A stretch of 64,000 bases of DNA from JBFWNG01 sp050251195 (GTDB taxonomy: Bacteria > Bdellovibrionota_B > Oligoflexia > Oligoflexales > Oligoflexaceae), in contig JBFWNG010000010.1 of NCBI GenBank assembly GCA_050251195.1, positions 94,178 through 158,177 on the forward strand, written 5' to 3'. Numbering within the stretch: the stretch's first letter is position 1; every line of letters starts with the position of its first letter. Made by a program: the position numbers and the translations under genes. The notes beneath the pieces were generated by a model. It did not search any database. It was not told where the DNA came from and saw only the letters and a list, made by a program, of their open reading frames with translations. Positions 25,679-34,491 of this stretch are shown here, one piece after another.

Positions 25679-27217
25679 TCAGTCAGATTGTAAGTATCGA
25701 TCAGCTGCCATTTGTACGGTCTTTGCCACGCTTACGGGCAGTCCCGTTTTTTGCGCCACCTCCTCAACAGAATCCGCAAGTATATCGCCAATAGCTGAGT
25801 AACCGCCGTCCGCTAATGCGTGAGCTGTTGCTTCGCCTACACCCGAAAGTTCTAAGAAAATCGCAACGCGGTCTTTCGCGCCTGTATCCTTCTCAACGGC
25901 AACCTTTTCTTGTACCGGTGCAGCAGACGAGTTCGCCAACAAATCGGGATCTTCGTTCTCAGCCAAAGATGCGGCGTTGTCGATAATTGTCTTCGCAATA
26001 TCCTGATCAAGGTTAAGCAACCGTAGCAAGGTTCGCGGAGTCAAGCCAGCGACTTGAGCCGCTGTTGTGTACCCTTCTTGTACGAGGATGGACGCCATCA
26101 TTTCGTCAATGCCTTCGATCAGAACAAGATTGTCACGAGCTCCGGTAATACGCGCTTCGATGCTGGATTCGCTCTTAATGTCGAGCTTCCAACCGGTAAG
26201 TTGCGCCGCAAGTCGTACGTTCTGGCCTCGTTTACCAATCGCCAAAGAGAGTTGATCGTCGGCAACGATAACTTCCATACTCTTGTTTTCTTCGTCGACA
26301 ATAACCTTTTTAACAACCGCAGGGGCAAGAGCATTACAAACAAGTCTTGCTGGATCTGGATCCCATGGAACAATGTCAATCTTCTCGCCGTTGAGCTCGT
26401 TCACTACGGCCTGCACTCTAGCGCCCTTCATACCAACGCAGGCACCAACAGGATCCACTGTCGAGTCGCGCGAATAAACGGCGATTTTAGAACGGTAGCC
26501 AGGATCACGCGCCGCGCTTTCGATCGTCACGATACCGTCATAAATCTCGGTAACATGTTGTTCGAATAATGCAACCAGGAAGCCTGCGTGGCCCCTAGAC
26601 ATGACGACCTGCGGTCCGCGCGAAGATCTCTTAACTTCAACCACATAGGCTTGAATACGATCCTTAATGCGGTATTTTTCCGTAGGAACTTGTTCTTTAT
26701 ACGGGATCACGGCTTCAGTGCGGCCGAGGTCTACAATGATATCGCTGCGTTCAAATCGGCGGACGTTCCCGCTGAGGATTTCTCCGACCCGATCTTTAAA
26801 CTCCTCATAAATCTGGAGTCTTTCAGCATCGCGAACCTTCTGAACGATGATTTGCTTCGCGGATTGAGCCGCGATACGACCAAACTGGTTTGTATCAAGC
26901 TTCACGCCCAATGCGTCACCTAAAACTGTTTCCGGGTCAAGCTTTACGGCGTCCGCTAACGCGATTTCCGTAGCGTCGTTTGCCACGTCGTCATCTTCCA
27001 CCACAGTTCGGAATTGGTAGAGTTCTATTTCGTCATTCTCTTCGTTATAGTGAGCCTCAAGGTCTGCGGTTGCCCCCAACGCTTTTCTTGCTGCGTGGAT
27101 GACGGCTTGCTCAAGAGCGTCGATGATTACGGCCTTGTCCAAGTTCTTGTCTCGACTCACCCCAGTAATAACTCTTCTGAGTTCGGAGTCGATACCCGTG
27201 GTTCCTGTTGCTGCCAT
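25679..27217 (-). CDS. nusA: Transcription termination/antitermination factor NusA
   Basis: NusA is an RNA-polymerase-associated pausing and termination factor. The 512-residue product has an N-terminal domain, S1 (GEILSGNVRRFERSDIIVDL), and KH1/KH2 (YSRDSTVDPVGACVGMKGAR and SLAIGKRGQNVRLAAQLTGW). A linker ends in a single acidic/HhH repeat, LSGVGEATAHALADGGYSAI. E. coli NusA has two such repeats. It sits between rimP and infB in the classical order, 79 nt after rimP. Confidence 0.97.
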   Translation of the reverse strand: MAATGTTGIDSELRRVITGVSRDKNLDKAVIIDALEQAVIHAARKALGATADLEAHYNEENDEIELYQFRTVVEDDDVANDATEIALADAVKLDPETVLGDALGVKLDTNQFGRIAAQSAKQIIVQKVRDAERLQIYEEFKDRVGEILSGNVRRFERSDIIVDLGRTEAVIPYKEQVPTEKYRIKDRIQAYVVEVKRSSRGPQVVMSRGHAGFLVALFEQHVTEIYDGIVTIESAARDPGYRSKIAVYSRDSTVDPVGACVGMKGARVQAVVNELNGEKIDIVPWDPDPARLVCNALAPAVVKKVIVDEENKSMEVIVADDQLSLAIGKRGQNVRLAAQLTGWKLDIKSESSIEARITGARDNLVLIEGIDEMMASILVQEGYTTAAQVAGLTPRTLLRLLNLDQDIAKTIIDNAASLAENEDPDLLANSSAAPVQEKVAVEKDTGAKDRVAIFLELSGVGEATAHALADGGYSAIGDILADSVEEVAQKTGLPVSVAKTVQMAADRYLQSD

Positions 27218-27296
27218 TTTATCCTCGTGTGAGCTGTTTAAAGTTAAGATCCAAGATTCTGCGCTGACTAAACAACCGTGTATTCACGTTTCTCAG

Positions 27297-27770
27297 CTAA
27301 TATTTGTAGACAAGATGCGCTTTCTTAACGCTTTGTAAAGGAAACACCCACTGTCCATCTCCCGTTTCCAAAATGACTTCGTCCTGAGCCGAAACGTCAA
27401 CCAACTTACCTTGACCGTTTGCCCGCGCCCCAATTTTGATGGTCAGATTGACGCGCACTTCTTCGCCGATAAATCTTTTGAAATGGTCTTTGAACCGCAA
27501 AGGACGCTCTAATCCAGGAGAACTGATTTCAAGATTGTAAGGGCCCGATATCATCTCATCGAGCGCCGAACACTCTTTGAGAGCGGCGTTAGCCTTGATG
27601 CAGTCGGTAACTGCGACTCTGTCGGATCGTTCCGCCGCTTGAGTGAAATCGATATAGATTCTTAGGATTCTACCACTACCATCCCACTCCGCCTCTATGG
27701 CTTCGTAACCAATAGGGCTAATCTGCTGATTTACAAGTGTAATGATTTGATCTAAACGGTCTCGATTCAT
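27297..27770 (-). CDS. rimP: Ribosome maturation factor RimP
   Basis: RimP is a 30S assembly factor, first gene of the nusA operon. The 157-residue product has the family motif YNLEISSPGLERPLRF, an N-terminal alpha/beta domain (SPIGYEAIEAEW ... LRIYIDF) and a C-terminal SH3-like barrel (GKLVDVSAQDEVILET). ATG is preceded by GGGA only a few bases after the T-tract of a hairpin at 27781-27827, so that hairpin can control expression of the whole operon. Confidence 0.95.
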   Translation of the reverse strand: MNRDRLDQIITLVNQQISPIGYEAIEAEWDGSGRILRIYIDFTQAAERSDRVAVTDCIKANAALKECSALDEMISGPYNLEISSPGLERPLRFKDHFKRFIGEEVRVNLTIKIGARANGQGKLVDVSAQDEVILETGDGQWVFPLQSVKKAHLVYKY

Positions 27771-27780
27771 CTAGTCCCAA

Positions 27781-27827
27781 AATAAAAAAGCCTAACAACA
27801 GCCGAGTCAACGGTCTGTGCTTAGGCT
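27781..27827 (-). promoter_or_regulatory. Terminator-like hairpin in the rimP operon leader (candidate attenuator)
   Basis: On the minus strand the outer stem AGCCTAA/TTAGGCT (27827-27821 with 27795-27789) encloses inner stems ACAG/CTGT and CCG/CGG around a TTGACT loop, followed by TTTTTTATT. The T-tract ends 10 nt before the rimP ATG. The preceding gene already has its own terminator (27903-27926), so this one is probably inside the leader. Confidence 0.6.
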
Positions 27828-27865
27828 CATATCGCGTGGCGAATTTTTATAGAGCAAGCAGAAAT

Positions 27866-27895
27866 CTTCTAGCACAGGCCATTTAACAAAGTCAA
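27866..27895 (-). promoter_or_regulatory. Possible promoter of the rimP-nusA operon
   Basis: Minus-strand TTGACT (27895-27890), an 18-bp spacer and TAGAAG (27871-27866, 4 of 6 consensus) begin immediately after the T-tract of the previous gene's terminator. Transcription from here would give a leader of about 89 nt that contains the hairpin. Confidence 0.4.
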
Positions 27896-27926
27896 CAAAA
27901 AATAAGCGCCCAAGAATGGGCGCTTA
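27895..27926 (-). terminator. Terminator of the secreted trypsin-like protease gene
   Basis: Perfect 10-bp stem TAAGCGCCCA / TGGGCGCTTA (27903-27912 with 27917-27926), 4-nt loop; on the minus strand it is followed by TTTTTTG. Confidence 0.9.
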
Positions 27927-27959
27927 CGGGACTTAGTACTGTAATTTCTCGTGGTTATC

Positions 27960-29972
27960 TCAGTTTTCCATGTCGAGCATGTCAACGATGGCTTCTTTGT
28001 CCGCAAACTCCGCAAGGTGCTCGTGCAACCAGATGACGAAGTCGCGCATCGTGTAGATTCGGGTTACACCGCTGTGGGTTTCCGCATTCTCCTTCGTTCC
28101 CCTGATCGGGCGACCGAGAAGATTTGTTTTTTCAGGGGTAAATTCCGGGGGCATCTTCAAGATTCGAATGCCGCGGAAATGCCGTTCCTTGAACGAATCT
28201 GGATTGAAGGTGAATCCGCCTTTGAGAACCTTGTTGATATTTTTTAGATCCAACGGACTACCGGAAATTATGTTTTTCCCGTCTATATAGGCCTTTTCGT
28301 TCATGAGAGCATAGCTGTTAGCAAAATCCATCTCACTGATGGGGGTTAATTCGCTCGCTTGTGAAAAATTGGCAGGAGTCGTCTTTATGGCGTAGGTTTG
28401 TTGTATCGCCCATTCGCCGGGGATTGCAAACAAGTCTGCCTGATCTTCGCCAAACTTCCCATAATTGCATCCTTCGACCAGATTGGTAAGGCGGAAGACT
28501 CCGTCAAACGGGTTGAAGTGGTAGTAGCATTGCGACTCAATGGTGAGATTGCTTTGCTGATTGGTGATGTTTGTGATGTCCAAGCCTACAAGGTCCACTG
28601 CATCGGTTGGCTTCTCGATGGCAATACCGACAACTTTATTGAATTTGTTTAGAATCGGCCCCCCTGACAACCCTCTCTCGGCGAGAGGATAAGTCGCGAT
28701 CTGCGCTAATCTAAACTTTTTCAAGGAACCGAGGTTGCTGGTGTAGCTGGTTGGGTAATCTCCGCGTTTAAGGGACCCCGTTCGCGTCACGACCCTTCCG
28801 TCTTCGCTGGAGGGATAACCGATAACCTTGAACAAGCATTCTTTTGATCCGCAAGATGCAACTTGTTGCTCAAGAGAGGTTGCTAATTCAAGGCCCTTGA
28901 TTTCACCGACAGAAGCAACGCCCATGGCACAGGTAAGCTCGTCAATTTTATCTGTGTCAACGGATAGAATGGCCATGTCTGAAAGAACGTCGCGGCCCAC
29001 AACTCGTGCCGCCTTCTCGATCAGCTTACCATTCACTTTGAGATCCACTGTGAAATCTATTCCCGAAAGGAGGTCGTGCCTTCCTTCAAGAGCTGCTTTA
29101 AATATTTCGTGTGTGTAAGGGATAGAAAACAAGTGCGATGCCGTCGCGACATAGATATCGGAATCCGTAGCTCTATCCAACTTATCGATGAAATTCGTTC
29201 CGAATCCTGAAATGTTTTTCAAGATAAATCCGGAACCGATCGAGAAGTGTCCTTGCAATCCTACTTGGACAACATAGCGACTTGGATCGTCCGGCAACGG
29301 AGAGGCCATGCCGCACTCACTAAAGCTTCTAGCCGCTCGGAAGGTTTGTGATTCGCTCTGACTTGTGCCGACAAGCGGCTCGTAACCACCCTTGAACTGT
29401 CGAATTCTCGCACCAGGCATGTCTCCCGCCGAAGGACCTTTGGGCTGATCTGGAATGAGAATAAAGAAGTTCAGGTTAGGATGGTACGTGTCGTTGTACT
29501 TTAGGGTAATACCGATGGTTCCGGCAGGAACATTCTTATTAAGAGAAAGATCGATGACGCAACGATATGCGTTTGGCGCAGCCTCGTGACCTTCCAGAGA
29601 TTGAAGGTGGCATGCAGGATCGGCGATATCCATGTATGGATTGCGGGTCGCCATTTGATTGATAAATTTGCCGTTAAGAGTTTTCTCCCATTGCACGGAA
29701 TCTGGATTTGGCCACGACCCCTGGATTTGGGTGAGAACATTCTCGGGAGCAACAACCCGATCAAACACGACTTCGATTCGATAGGTTCGATCGTTCGACT
29801 CAGGACTGAGCACAGCTTGAATTCCGGGAAAGAACACATGCTTGCTAGATCGTTGCCACATGATGGAACTAACGACTTCAGCATCGTCGTCGGGTCCCGC
29901 AAAGGCGGCCGTAGTCAGCGCCACAGGAGCAACTAACCCTAACATTGCAGTTGTAATTATAGATCGAAACAC
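27960..29972 (-). CDS. Secreted trypsin-like peptidase, large
   Basis: This product of 670 residues begins at GTG (29972), chosen for AGGAGG 6 nt upstream. The signal peptide ends TTAAFAG. A beta-rich N-terminal region is followed by a chymotrypsin-like fold with His in VATASHLF, Asp in LSDMAILSVD and Ser in ERGLSGGPILN. Cysteines are paired nearby (CGSKECLF). The C-terminal 170 residues (including SGSPLDLKNINKVLKGGF) match nothing known to me. It is divergent from a TPR/winged-helix regulator gene, with a palindrome between them, and has its own terminator. Confidence 0.75.
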   Translation of the reverse strand: MFRSIITTAMLGLVAPVALTTAAFAGPDDDAEVVSSIMWQRSSKHVFFPGIQAVLSPESNDRTYRIEVVFDRVVAPENVLTQIQGSWPNPDSVQWEKTLNGKFINQMATRNPYMDIADPACHLQSLEGHEAAPNAYRCVIDLSLNKNVPAGTIGITLKYNDTYHPNLNFFILIPDQPKGPSAGDMPGARIRQFKGGYEPLVGTSQSESQTFRAARSFSECGMASPLPDDPSRYVVQVGLQGHFSIGSGFILKNISGFGTNFIDKLDRATDSDIYVATASHLFSIPYTHEIFKAALEGRHDLLSGIDFTVDLKVNGKLIEKAARVVGRDVLSDMAILSVDTDKIDELTCAMGVASVGEIKGLELATSLEQQVASCGSKECLFKVIGYPSSEDGRVVTRTGSLKRGDYPTSYTSNLGSLKKFRLAQIATYPLAERGLSGGPILNKFNKVVGIAIEKPTDAVDLVGLDITNITNQQSNLTIESQCYYHFNPFDGVFRLTNLVEGCNYGKFGEDQADLFAIPGEWAIQQTYAIKTTPANFSQASELTPISEMDFANSYALMNEKAYIDGKNIISGSPLDLKNINKVLKGGFTFNPDSFKERHFRGIRILKMPPEFTPEKTNLLGRPIRGTKENAETHSGVTRIYTMRDFVIWLHEHLAEFADKEAIVDMLDMEN

Positions 29973-30154
29973 GGCAATCCTCCTTCCAGCAACTCCATTT
30001 GCCAAAAGATTCCCTTTGATAAATGCATCAACCGGGGTGTTTGTGTACTCGTCATTGTTGGAATCATCCTAGAAGCACCAAAATTCGTTGTCAATTTAAA
30101 ATTAATGAACTACATATATTCAGAAATTTTCTGTATTATTGGTCTTGTTCAAAA

Positions 30155-30173
30155 ATCATTTTTGCAAAATGAT
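30155..30173. promoter_or_regulatory. Perfect palindrome ATCATTTT-TGC-AAAATGAT
   Basis: This 8-3-8 inverted repeat lies 28 bp before the TPR regulator start, in the 229-bp region shared with the divergent secreted protease. A TATTAT element at 30134-30139 could serve as the -10. It is a candidate operator for the neighbouring regulator. Confidence 0.45.
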
Positions 30174-30201
30174 AATCTAGATGAATTCGTAATGATGACG
30201 T

Positions 30202-32415
30202 ATGGTTGACGATCGTCTTTTACTACAAAGCGCAAAGACTTGCTGGACGAAGGAATCCTGGGATCGTTTTCTTCGGGAGCAGGGTTCAGATCTATTTGCT
30301 TTGAAGGACGCCAAAGTTGTTCGTTCGATATTTCAACATCTGCAAAAAGACCCTCAAAGTCTGCAATATTCGCCAAAACTCTGGGACAGTCTGCTCCGCG
30401 CATGCAAAACGTGCAGCGATTTTGCCTTGGGCAGGGAAATTGCGAACCACTGCGCGTCGATTCCCTCGGTACAAGTAGCTCTTGTCGCAGCTGATATTTT
30501 TATGTCGAGTAATCAGCCCGCGAAGGCGCGTCAAGTTGCCGCACGGGCGTTGCGCTTGTCGCAACTCCAGGACTGGGAGAAGCTCGAACTGCAAATGACA
30601 CTTTGCAACACCTACGTCGAAGAAGGCAAGTACGCCATTGCCTCGCGACATCTCGAAAAACTCCGCGACTTGGTAAAGGAAAGCCCTCAAGAAGACGCGC
30701 GTACGGCATCGATTCTCTACAAGATGAGCCGAAGCTATTTTTATTTGGGGCAGTATACGGAAACATCTTCCTGCTGCCATCAAGCTTACCAAATCTTCGC
30801 GAAGCTAGGCGATTGGGACGAGGCGCTGCGCTGTCTATTCAATACGGCGGCGAGTTCCTATAACGCTGGGGGCCAAGAGCGGAAAAAGGCGTTTCAATTA
30901 GTGCAAGAGTGCATCGCGCTCGCGAAGAAATTCGGCAAGCAAAACCGCCTCAGTTACTGTTACGGATTTTTGGGAAACTACAATTACCATCAAGGAAATT
31001 TTTCCGAAGCGGCCAAGTACCTCAAATTGGCGCTCCAGCTCCAACCGGAGGAGCGATCAAAACTGTACATTAGCTCAACCCTAGCACTGGTCCACTTAAA
31101 GGCCGGCAGTTTTGGGAATGCGGACAAAACAGCGGAGATCTTGTCAAAGGATAGCCAACTGGATTCTTCTGAGCATTTACGCCCGCGCTATATAACCATC
31201 AACGCCCAAATTGCTTGGCAACGAGGCGATCTCGAAGCAAGCCAGCAACTATTGTCCCAATCTTGCCGCCCCTTTTTCGTAACTGGTGTTCGACGCGTCG
31301 ATGACTTGATGCTTCTGAGCCGTTATCTTCTTCAATGCGCGCAACTTGGCTTGGTTCAAACACCGACTGAAGTAGAAATTCCCGACCAAATTAAGGCGAA
31401 CATACCGACGTGGTTGGATTATCAGTTTAGCGTAAGCCAAGTACTCATCACCCAAAGAAGATTCCAGGAAGCGAAAGCCCTGGTCAATGATTGCATACAG
31501 ATTGCGAAGGCTGAGGACACGCATTATTTTTACGCTCTTTTCGTCCTAACCATTTTGCAGATCAAAATGAAACAAGGTGAGTTTGACGATCAATTTAGCC
31601 AACTGGCCCGAGAGTTCGAACTCGTGATCACACGTACCAAGAACAGTCCGCTTAAGATTCAGCTCGCGTTCTTTAGAGCGAGCATGAGCTATCGAGACGG
31701 AAATTTAGAAGAGACCAAGAGGCACTTGCAAAACGCGGCAAACACCAAGCAAACAGTGCCGATCATAAAAATTATTGTCGACAGTTGGTTGACGACATTG
31801 AAAGGATATTCTCCAAAGATCAGTTCTCCGCTTCACCTCAAGGTATTGGCGCGGATGACCGCTTTGTATTTCTGTCCTTCGCTTAAGTATCTCGGAGAAG
31901 ACAAGTTCGTGGTGAGTGATCGCTACACCCACGGTTTTGAGAAAAATTCTCTTATCAGCAAACTCCTCCAATACCTTTTGACGGCACCCAACAACACAGC
32001 GAGCCTGGAATCTTTGCAACGAGAAGTATGGGAAGAAAGCATTACAGCTCAAGGTTGGGAGCAAAAGATTCGCAACACCTTGACGAGGGTTCGGTCCATT
32101 TTCTCGTCAACCCTTGCGCCTCTTGTCTTGCAGAACGAGAACCAGGTAAGTTTGTTTCATGAAGCCGTCGAGCTGGGAAATGCGCTCGATAAATCACCCG
32201 GCGGCGAACATTCGGTCCTCTCTTTGCTGGAAATAGGCCCGATGTCGTCTGTGGAACTCTCCAACAAATTGCATGTTTCCCCAGCAACGGCGAAGAGACT
32301 TCTTAAAAAACTAGTTGAAGAACGGCTCATTCAAGCGGAAAAAATCGGGCGAAACGTTCTGTACCATTCGGCCACGATGCCCTCCTCTCAACGCGGAACC
32401 GATGCCTACATATGA
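30202..32415 (+). CDS. TPR protein with two C-terminal winged-helix-like domains, putative regulator
   Basis: This 737-residue product contains helical repeats from about 75 to 540 that look like TPRs (for example SYCYGFLGNYNYHQGNFSEA and AKYLKLALQLQP). An OmpR-like winged-helix segment follows at about 595-655 (LESLQREVWEESI ... QKIRNTLTRVRSIF). A second HTH of MarR/ArsR type is at about 672-725 (LLEIGPMSSVELSNKLHVS, then PATAKRLLKKLVEERLIQ). It has no signal peptide, so it is cytoplasmic. It is divergent from the secreted protease and overlaps the following acetyltransferase gene by ATGA. The start lacks a clear ribosome binding site. Confidence 0.7.
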   Translation: MVDDRLLLQSAKTCWTKESWDRFLREQGSDLFALKDAKVVRSIFQHLQKDPQSLQYSPKLWDSLLRACKTCSDFALGREIANHCASIPSVQVALVAADIFMSSNQPAKARQVAARALRLSQLQDWEKLELQMTLCNTYVEEGKYAIASRHLEKLRDLVKESPQEDARTASILYKMSRSYFYLGQYTETSSCCHQAYQIFAKLGDWDEALRCLFNTAASSYNAGGQERKKAFQLVQECIALAKKFGKQNRLSYCYGFLGNYNYHQGNFSEAAKYLKLALQLQPEERSKLYISSTLALVHLKAGSFGNADKTAEILSKDSQLDSSEHLRPRYITINAQIAWQRGDLEASQQLLSQSCRPFFVTGVRRVDDLMLLSRYLLQCAQLGLVQTPTEVEIPDQIKANIPTWLDYQFSVSQVLITQRRFQEAKALVNDCIQIAKAEDTHYFYALFVLTILQIKMKQGEFDDQFSQLAREFELVITRTKNSPLKIQLAFFRASMSYRDGNLEETKRHLQNAANTKQTVPIIKIIVDSWLTTLKGYSPKISSPLHLKVLARMTALYFCPSLKYLGEDKFVVSDRYTHGFEKNSLISKLLQYLLTAPNNTASLESLQREVWEESITAQGWEQKIRNTLTRVRSIFSSTLAPLVLQNENQVSLFHEAVELGNALDKSPGGEHSVLSLLEIGPMSSVELSNKLHVSPATAKRLLKKLVEERLIQAEKIGRNVLYHSATMPSSQRGTDAYI

Positions 32416-33269
32416 CGATTCATCTCAATACGACAGCAGTGGTTCGCCTTGTTACTAGCGACCCCGAAGAGTTCTGGCGCGACGCAAAACCAATTCTTTT
32501 AAAAGCAGAAGCCGAGAACTGCCTTCTAATCGGAAAAATCATGAACGCGATCGGATCCCCAGACGATGCATCCGGACGTCGTTTCTTCCTTTATATGCGT
32601 CGAGACGATTTCGCGGCGGGCATGTGCAATCTCAAAACACAAAATCTCGTTCTCGGGTCGTCTTCCCCGGGTTTAATCGAGGAAGTGTTGAATCTGCTCA
32701 AAAACACGAGAGCACGACTTGCTCAAGTCATCGGACCGCAAGAAGCGGTGCAACTTTTGATTCAATCAACGTCCTTGTTTGAACAACCGTTGAATCGTTT
32801 GCTCGGACTGAGCCTTTACGAGCTCAACCAAGTTAACACGTTCGCCTTTCCGTCCGGCCGTTTTAGACGCGTCACTGCCAAAGACATGCCAACAATCGCG
32901 GAATGGACAATGGAATTTGTAAGGGAAGCGCTTCTACAAACGCCTACTCAAAACAAAGAAGAACTCGAAAAATCACTCGACAAAAAGACGCACTTCGTCT
33001 GGCACAACGACAAACCCGTTTCCATGGCGTCATACACCGGAGAAACGCCTAACGGCGCTCGGATCGTCGGCGTCTATACTCCTCCAGAAAGCAGGGGCAA
33101 AGGTTACGGCGCTGCATGTGTTGCTGAACTATGCTCGGTGATACTCAAGGAGGGGAAGACGCGGGTGTACCTCTTTGCTGATAGCCACAACCCGCAATCC
33201 AATCACATTTATCAGAAGATCGGTTTTAACGTCGTGGGACAGTTTGTGCAGTATCGCACGGCGAATTGA
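32412..33269 (+). CDS. GNAT-family N-acetyltransferase
   Basis: This 285-residue product has a C-terminal GNAT domain: VGVYTPPESRGKGYGAACVA (acetyl-CoA loop R/Q-x-x-G-x-G/A) and NPQSNHIYQKIGFNVVG (motif B). The N-terminal 130 residues resemble the front half of double-GNAT proteins that have lost the motif. The substrate is unknown. It overlaps the TPR regulator by 4 nt, so the two are cotranscribed and possibly linked functionally. Confidence 0.85.
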   Translation: MTIHLNTTAVVRLVTSDPEEFWRDAKPILLKAEAENCLLIGKIMNAIGSPDDASGRRFFLYMRRDDFAAGMCNLKTQNLVLGSSSPGLIEEVLNLLKNTRARLAQVIGPQEAVQLLIQSTSLFEQPLNRLLGLSLYELNQVNTFAFPSGRFRRVTAKDMPTIAEWTMEFVREALLQTPTQNKEELEKSLDKKTHFVWHNDKPVSMASYTGETPNGARIVGVYTPPESRGKGYGAACVAELCSVILKEGKTRVYLFADSHNPQSNHIYQKIGFNVVGQFVQYRTAN

Positions 33270-33367
33270 GATGCCCGACGCGAAAATTTGCATGAAACGA
33301 GAAAACAGATCATACTATCTACTCAACTGTACCGGTCTGCGGACACAGCAATTCTCGGAGAGCAACC

Positions 33368-33589
33368 ATGGGAAACTTTAACTTCAAAAAGATCTTGATG
33401 ATTGTCATCGCGACGCTGCTCGGAATCTTGATCATTCAAAATTTTGAGACAACGCCCTTCAGCCTGTTTTTCTGGACTTTTCAGGCCCCGCGGGCGGTTC
33501 TTCTTGTCATATGCATGGTGTTGGGATTTGCCCTTGGCTACATCTTAGCAAAGTTTCGCAAGGGCAAAGAGCCTGAGCAATTCGATTAA
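33368..33589 (+). CDS. LapA/DUF1049-domain small membrane protein
   Basis: This 73-residue product has two hydrophobic helices (ILMIVIATLLGILIIQNFE and AVLLVICMVLGFALGYILAK) joined by TTPFSLFFWTFQAP, the pattern of the lipopolysaccharide-assembly LapA/YciS family. LapA regulates LpxC turnover with LapB in E. coli; no lapB is next to it here. The last 4 bases overlap the end of the convergent lipoprotein gene. Confidence 0.85.
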   Translation: MGNFNFKKILMIVIATLLGILIIQNFETTPFSLFFWTFQAPRAVLLVICMVLGFALGYILAKFRKGKEPEQFD

Positions 33590-34245
33590 TGCTGCTTTAA
33601 GACGTTGTAGCTATACACAACGATGCCAGCTTCATTCAGCGCTTTTTTGTTGGGGAAGAACTCTTGCGTGCAGACGACTAGGGCGGTCCGCTGTTCGACA
33701 AACGTGGCCGTTTCCCTGAGTTTCTTCTGGAACTGAAGAATTTCTTGGATTTCATCTTGGGAGTATTTTCGGTTCACGCATTCTTGACTTGCGTCGACGA
33801 TGTTGTGGTACACCGAAAACGCCATCACGCCTTTTTTGCCTTCGTAAATGTTTGCCACTTTAGCCGGAGCATTGACAACCGTGAACTCGGGCAAGTAATG
33901 GAGCGATCCCACGGAAATCTTTTTTGGAGCCGGAAAAGAGGCAAGATCTAGATACTCATCGCCGCCGTAATGCGTGACAATATCGCGATGAAATTTGTCA
34001 TGGTAAGGATAAGCTTTGGTGTCGATGAAATACATCTCGTTATGGCCGTCGCTGAAATCAAAATAGTGCTTCACCATATACGATTCGGGGTCGTCTGGCA
34101 GCGGAGCCTGGAGCGCTTCAAAATCGGCCGCGCTTTCTAAGGAGGTACGGTACGGTTTTCCACCGTCGGACATCGTCATGCTGCCCGAATGTGTCTTACA
34201 ACCAGCAAAAAATAGAACAGCAGCTAACAGAGCTATTTGCTTCAT
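33586..34245 (-). CDS. Lipoprotein, function unknown
   Basis: This 219-residue product has the lipobox FAGC followed by KTHSGS. The mature part has alternating strand/helix segments (YFIDTKAYPYHDKFHRDI and GKKGVMAFSVYHNIVD) and looks like an alpha/beta domain ending QRTALVVCTQEFFPN. It has an apparent two-part resemblance to uncharacterised phylum-specific lipoproteins. ATG with no strong SD. Its stop overlaps the end of the LapA-type gene. Confidence 0.65.
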   Translation of the reverse strand: MKQIALLAAVLFFAGCKTHSGSMTMSDGGKPYRTSLESAADFEALQAPLPDDPESYMVKHYFDFSDGHNEMYFIDTKAYPYHDKFHRDIVTHYGGDEYLDLASFPAPKKISVGSLHYLPEFTVVNAPAKVANIYEGKKGVMAFSVYHNIVDASQECVNRKYSQDEIQEILQFQKKLRETATFVEQRTALVVCTQEFFPNKKALNEAGIVVYSYNVLKQH

Positions 34246-34491
34246 AGTGATTTCCCCAACATTTTAGATTTATTAAATAATATTCAGTTTATCATAAGGA
34301 TGGATGCCCAACAAGAATCGCAAAAGTTGGTACTTCTCACAAAAAACTCTTACTTTTTTCTCATAAAATACTGGCATTTCGGTTCGCATCGAACTATAAC
34401 CGAAGAGTCACGTGTTTCTCATCATATAAGCCGGTAATAGGGTCCGGCGTTTCTACTAGGCACCAATTAATGCCTATCTATGGGAGAGTTT

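Noticed and set aside
27771..27959. A tRNA such as metY before rimP, as in E. coli
   Set aside because: No acceptor stem, T-loop TTCGA or anticodon arm can be assembled; only two hairpins are present.
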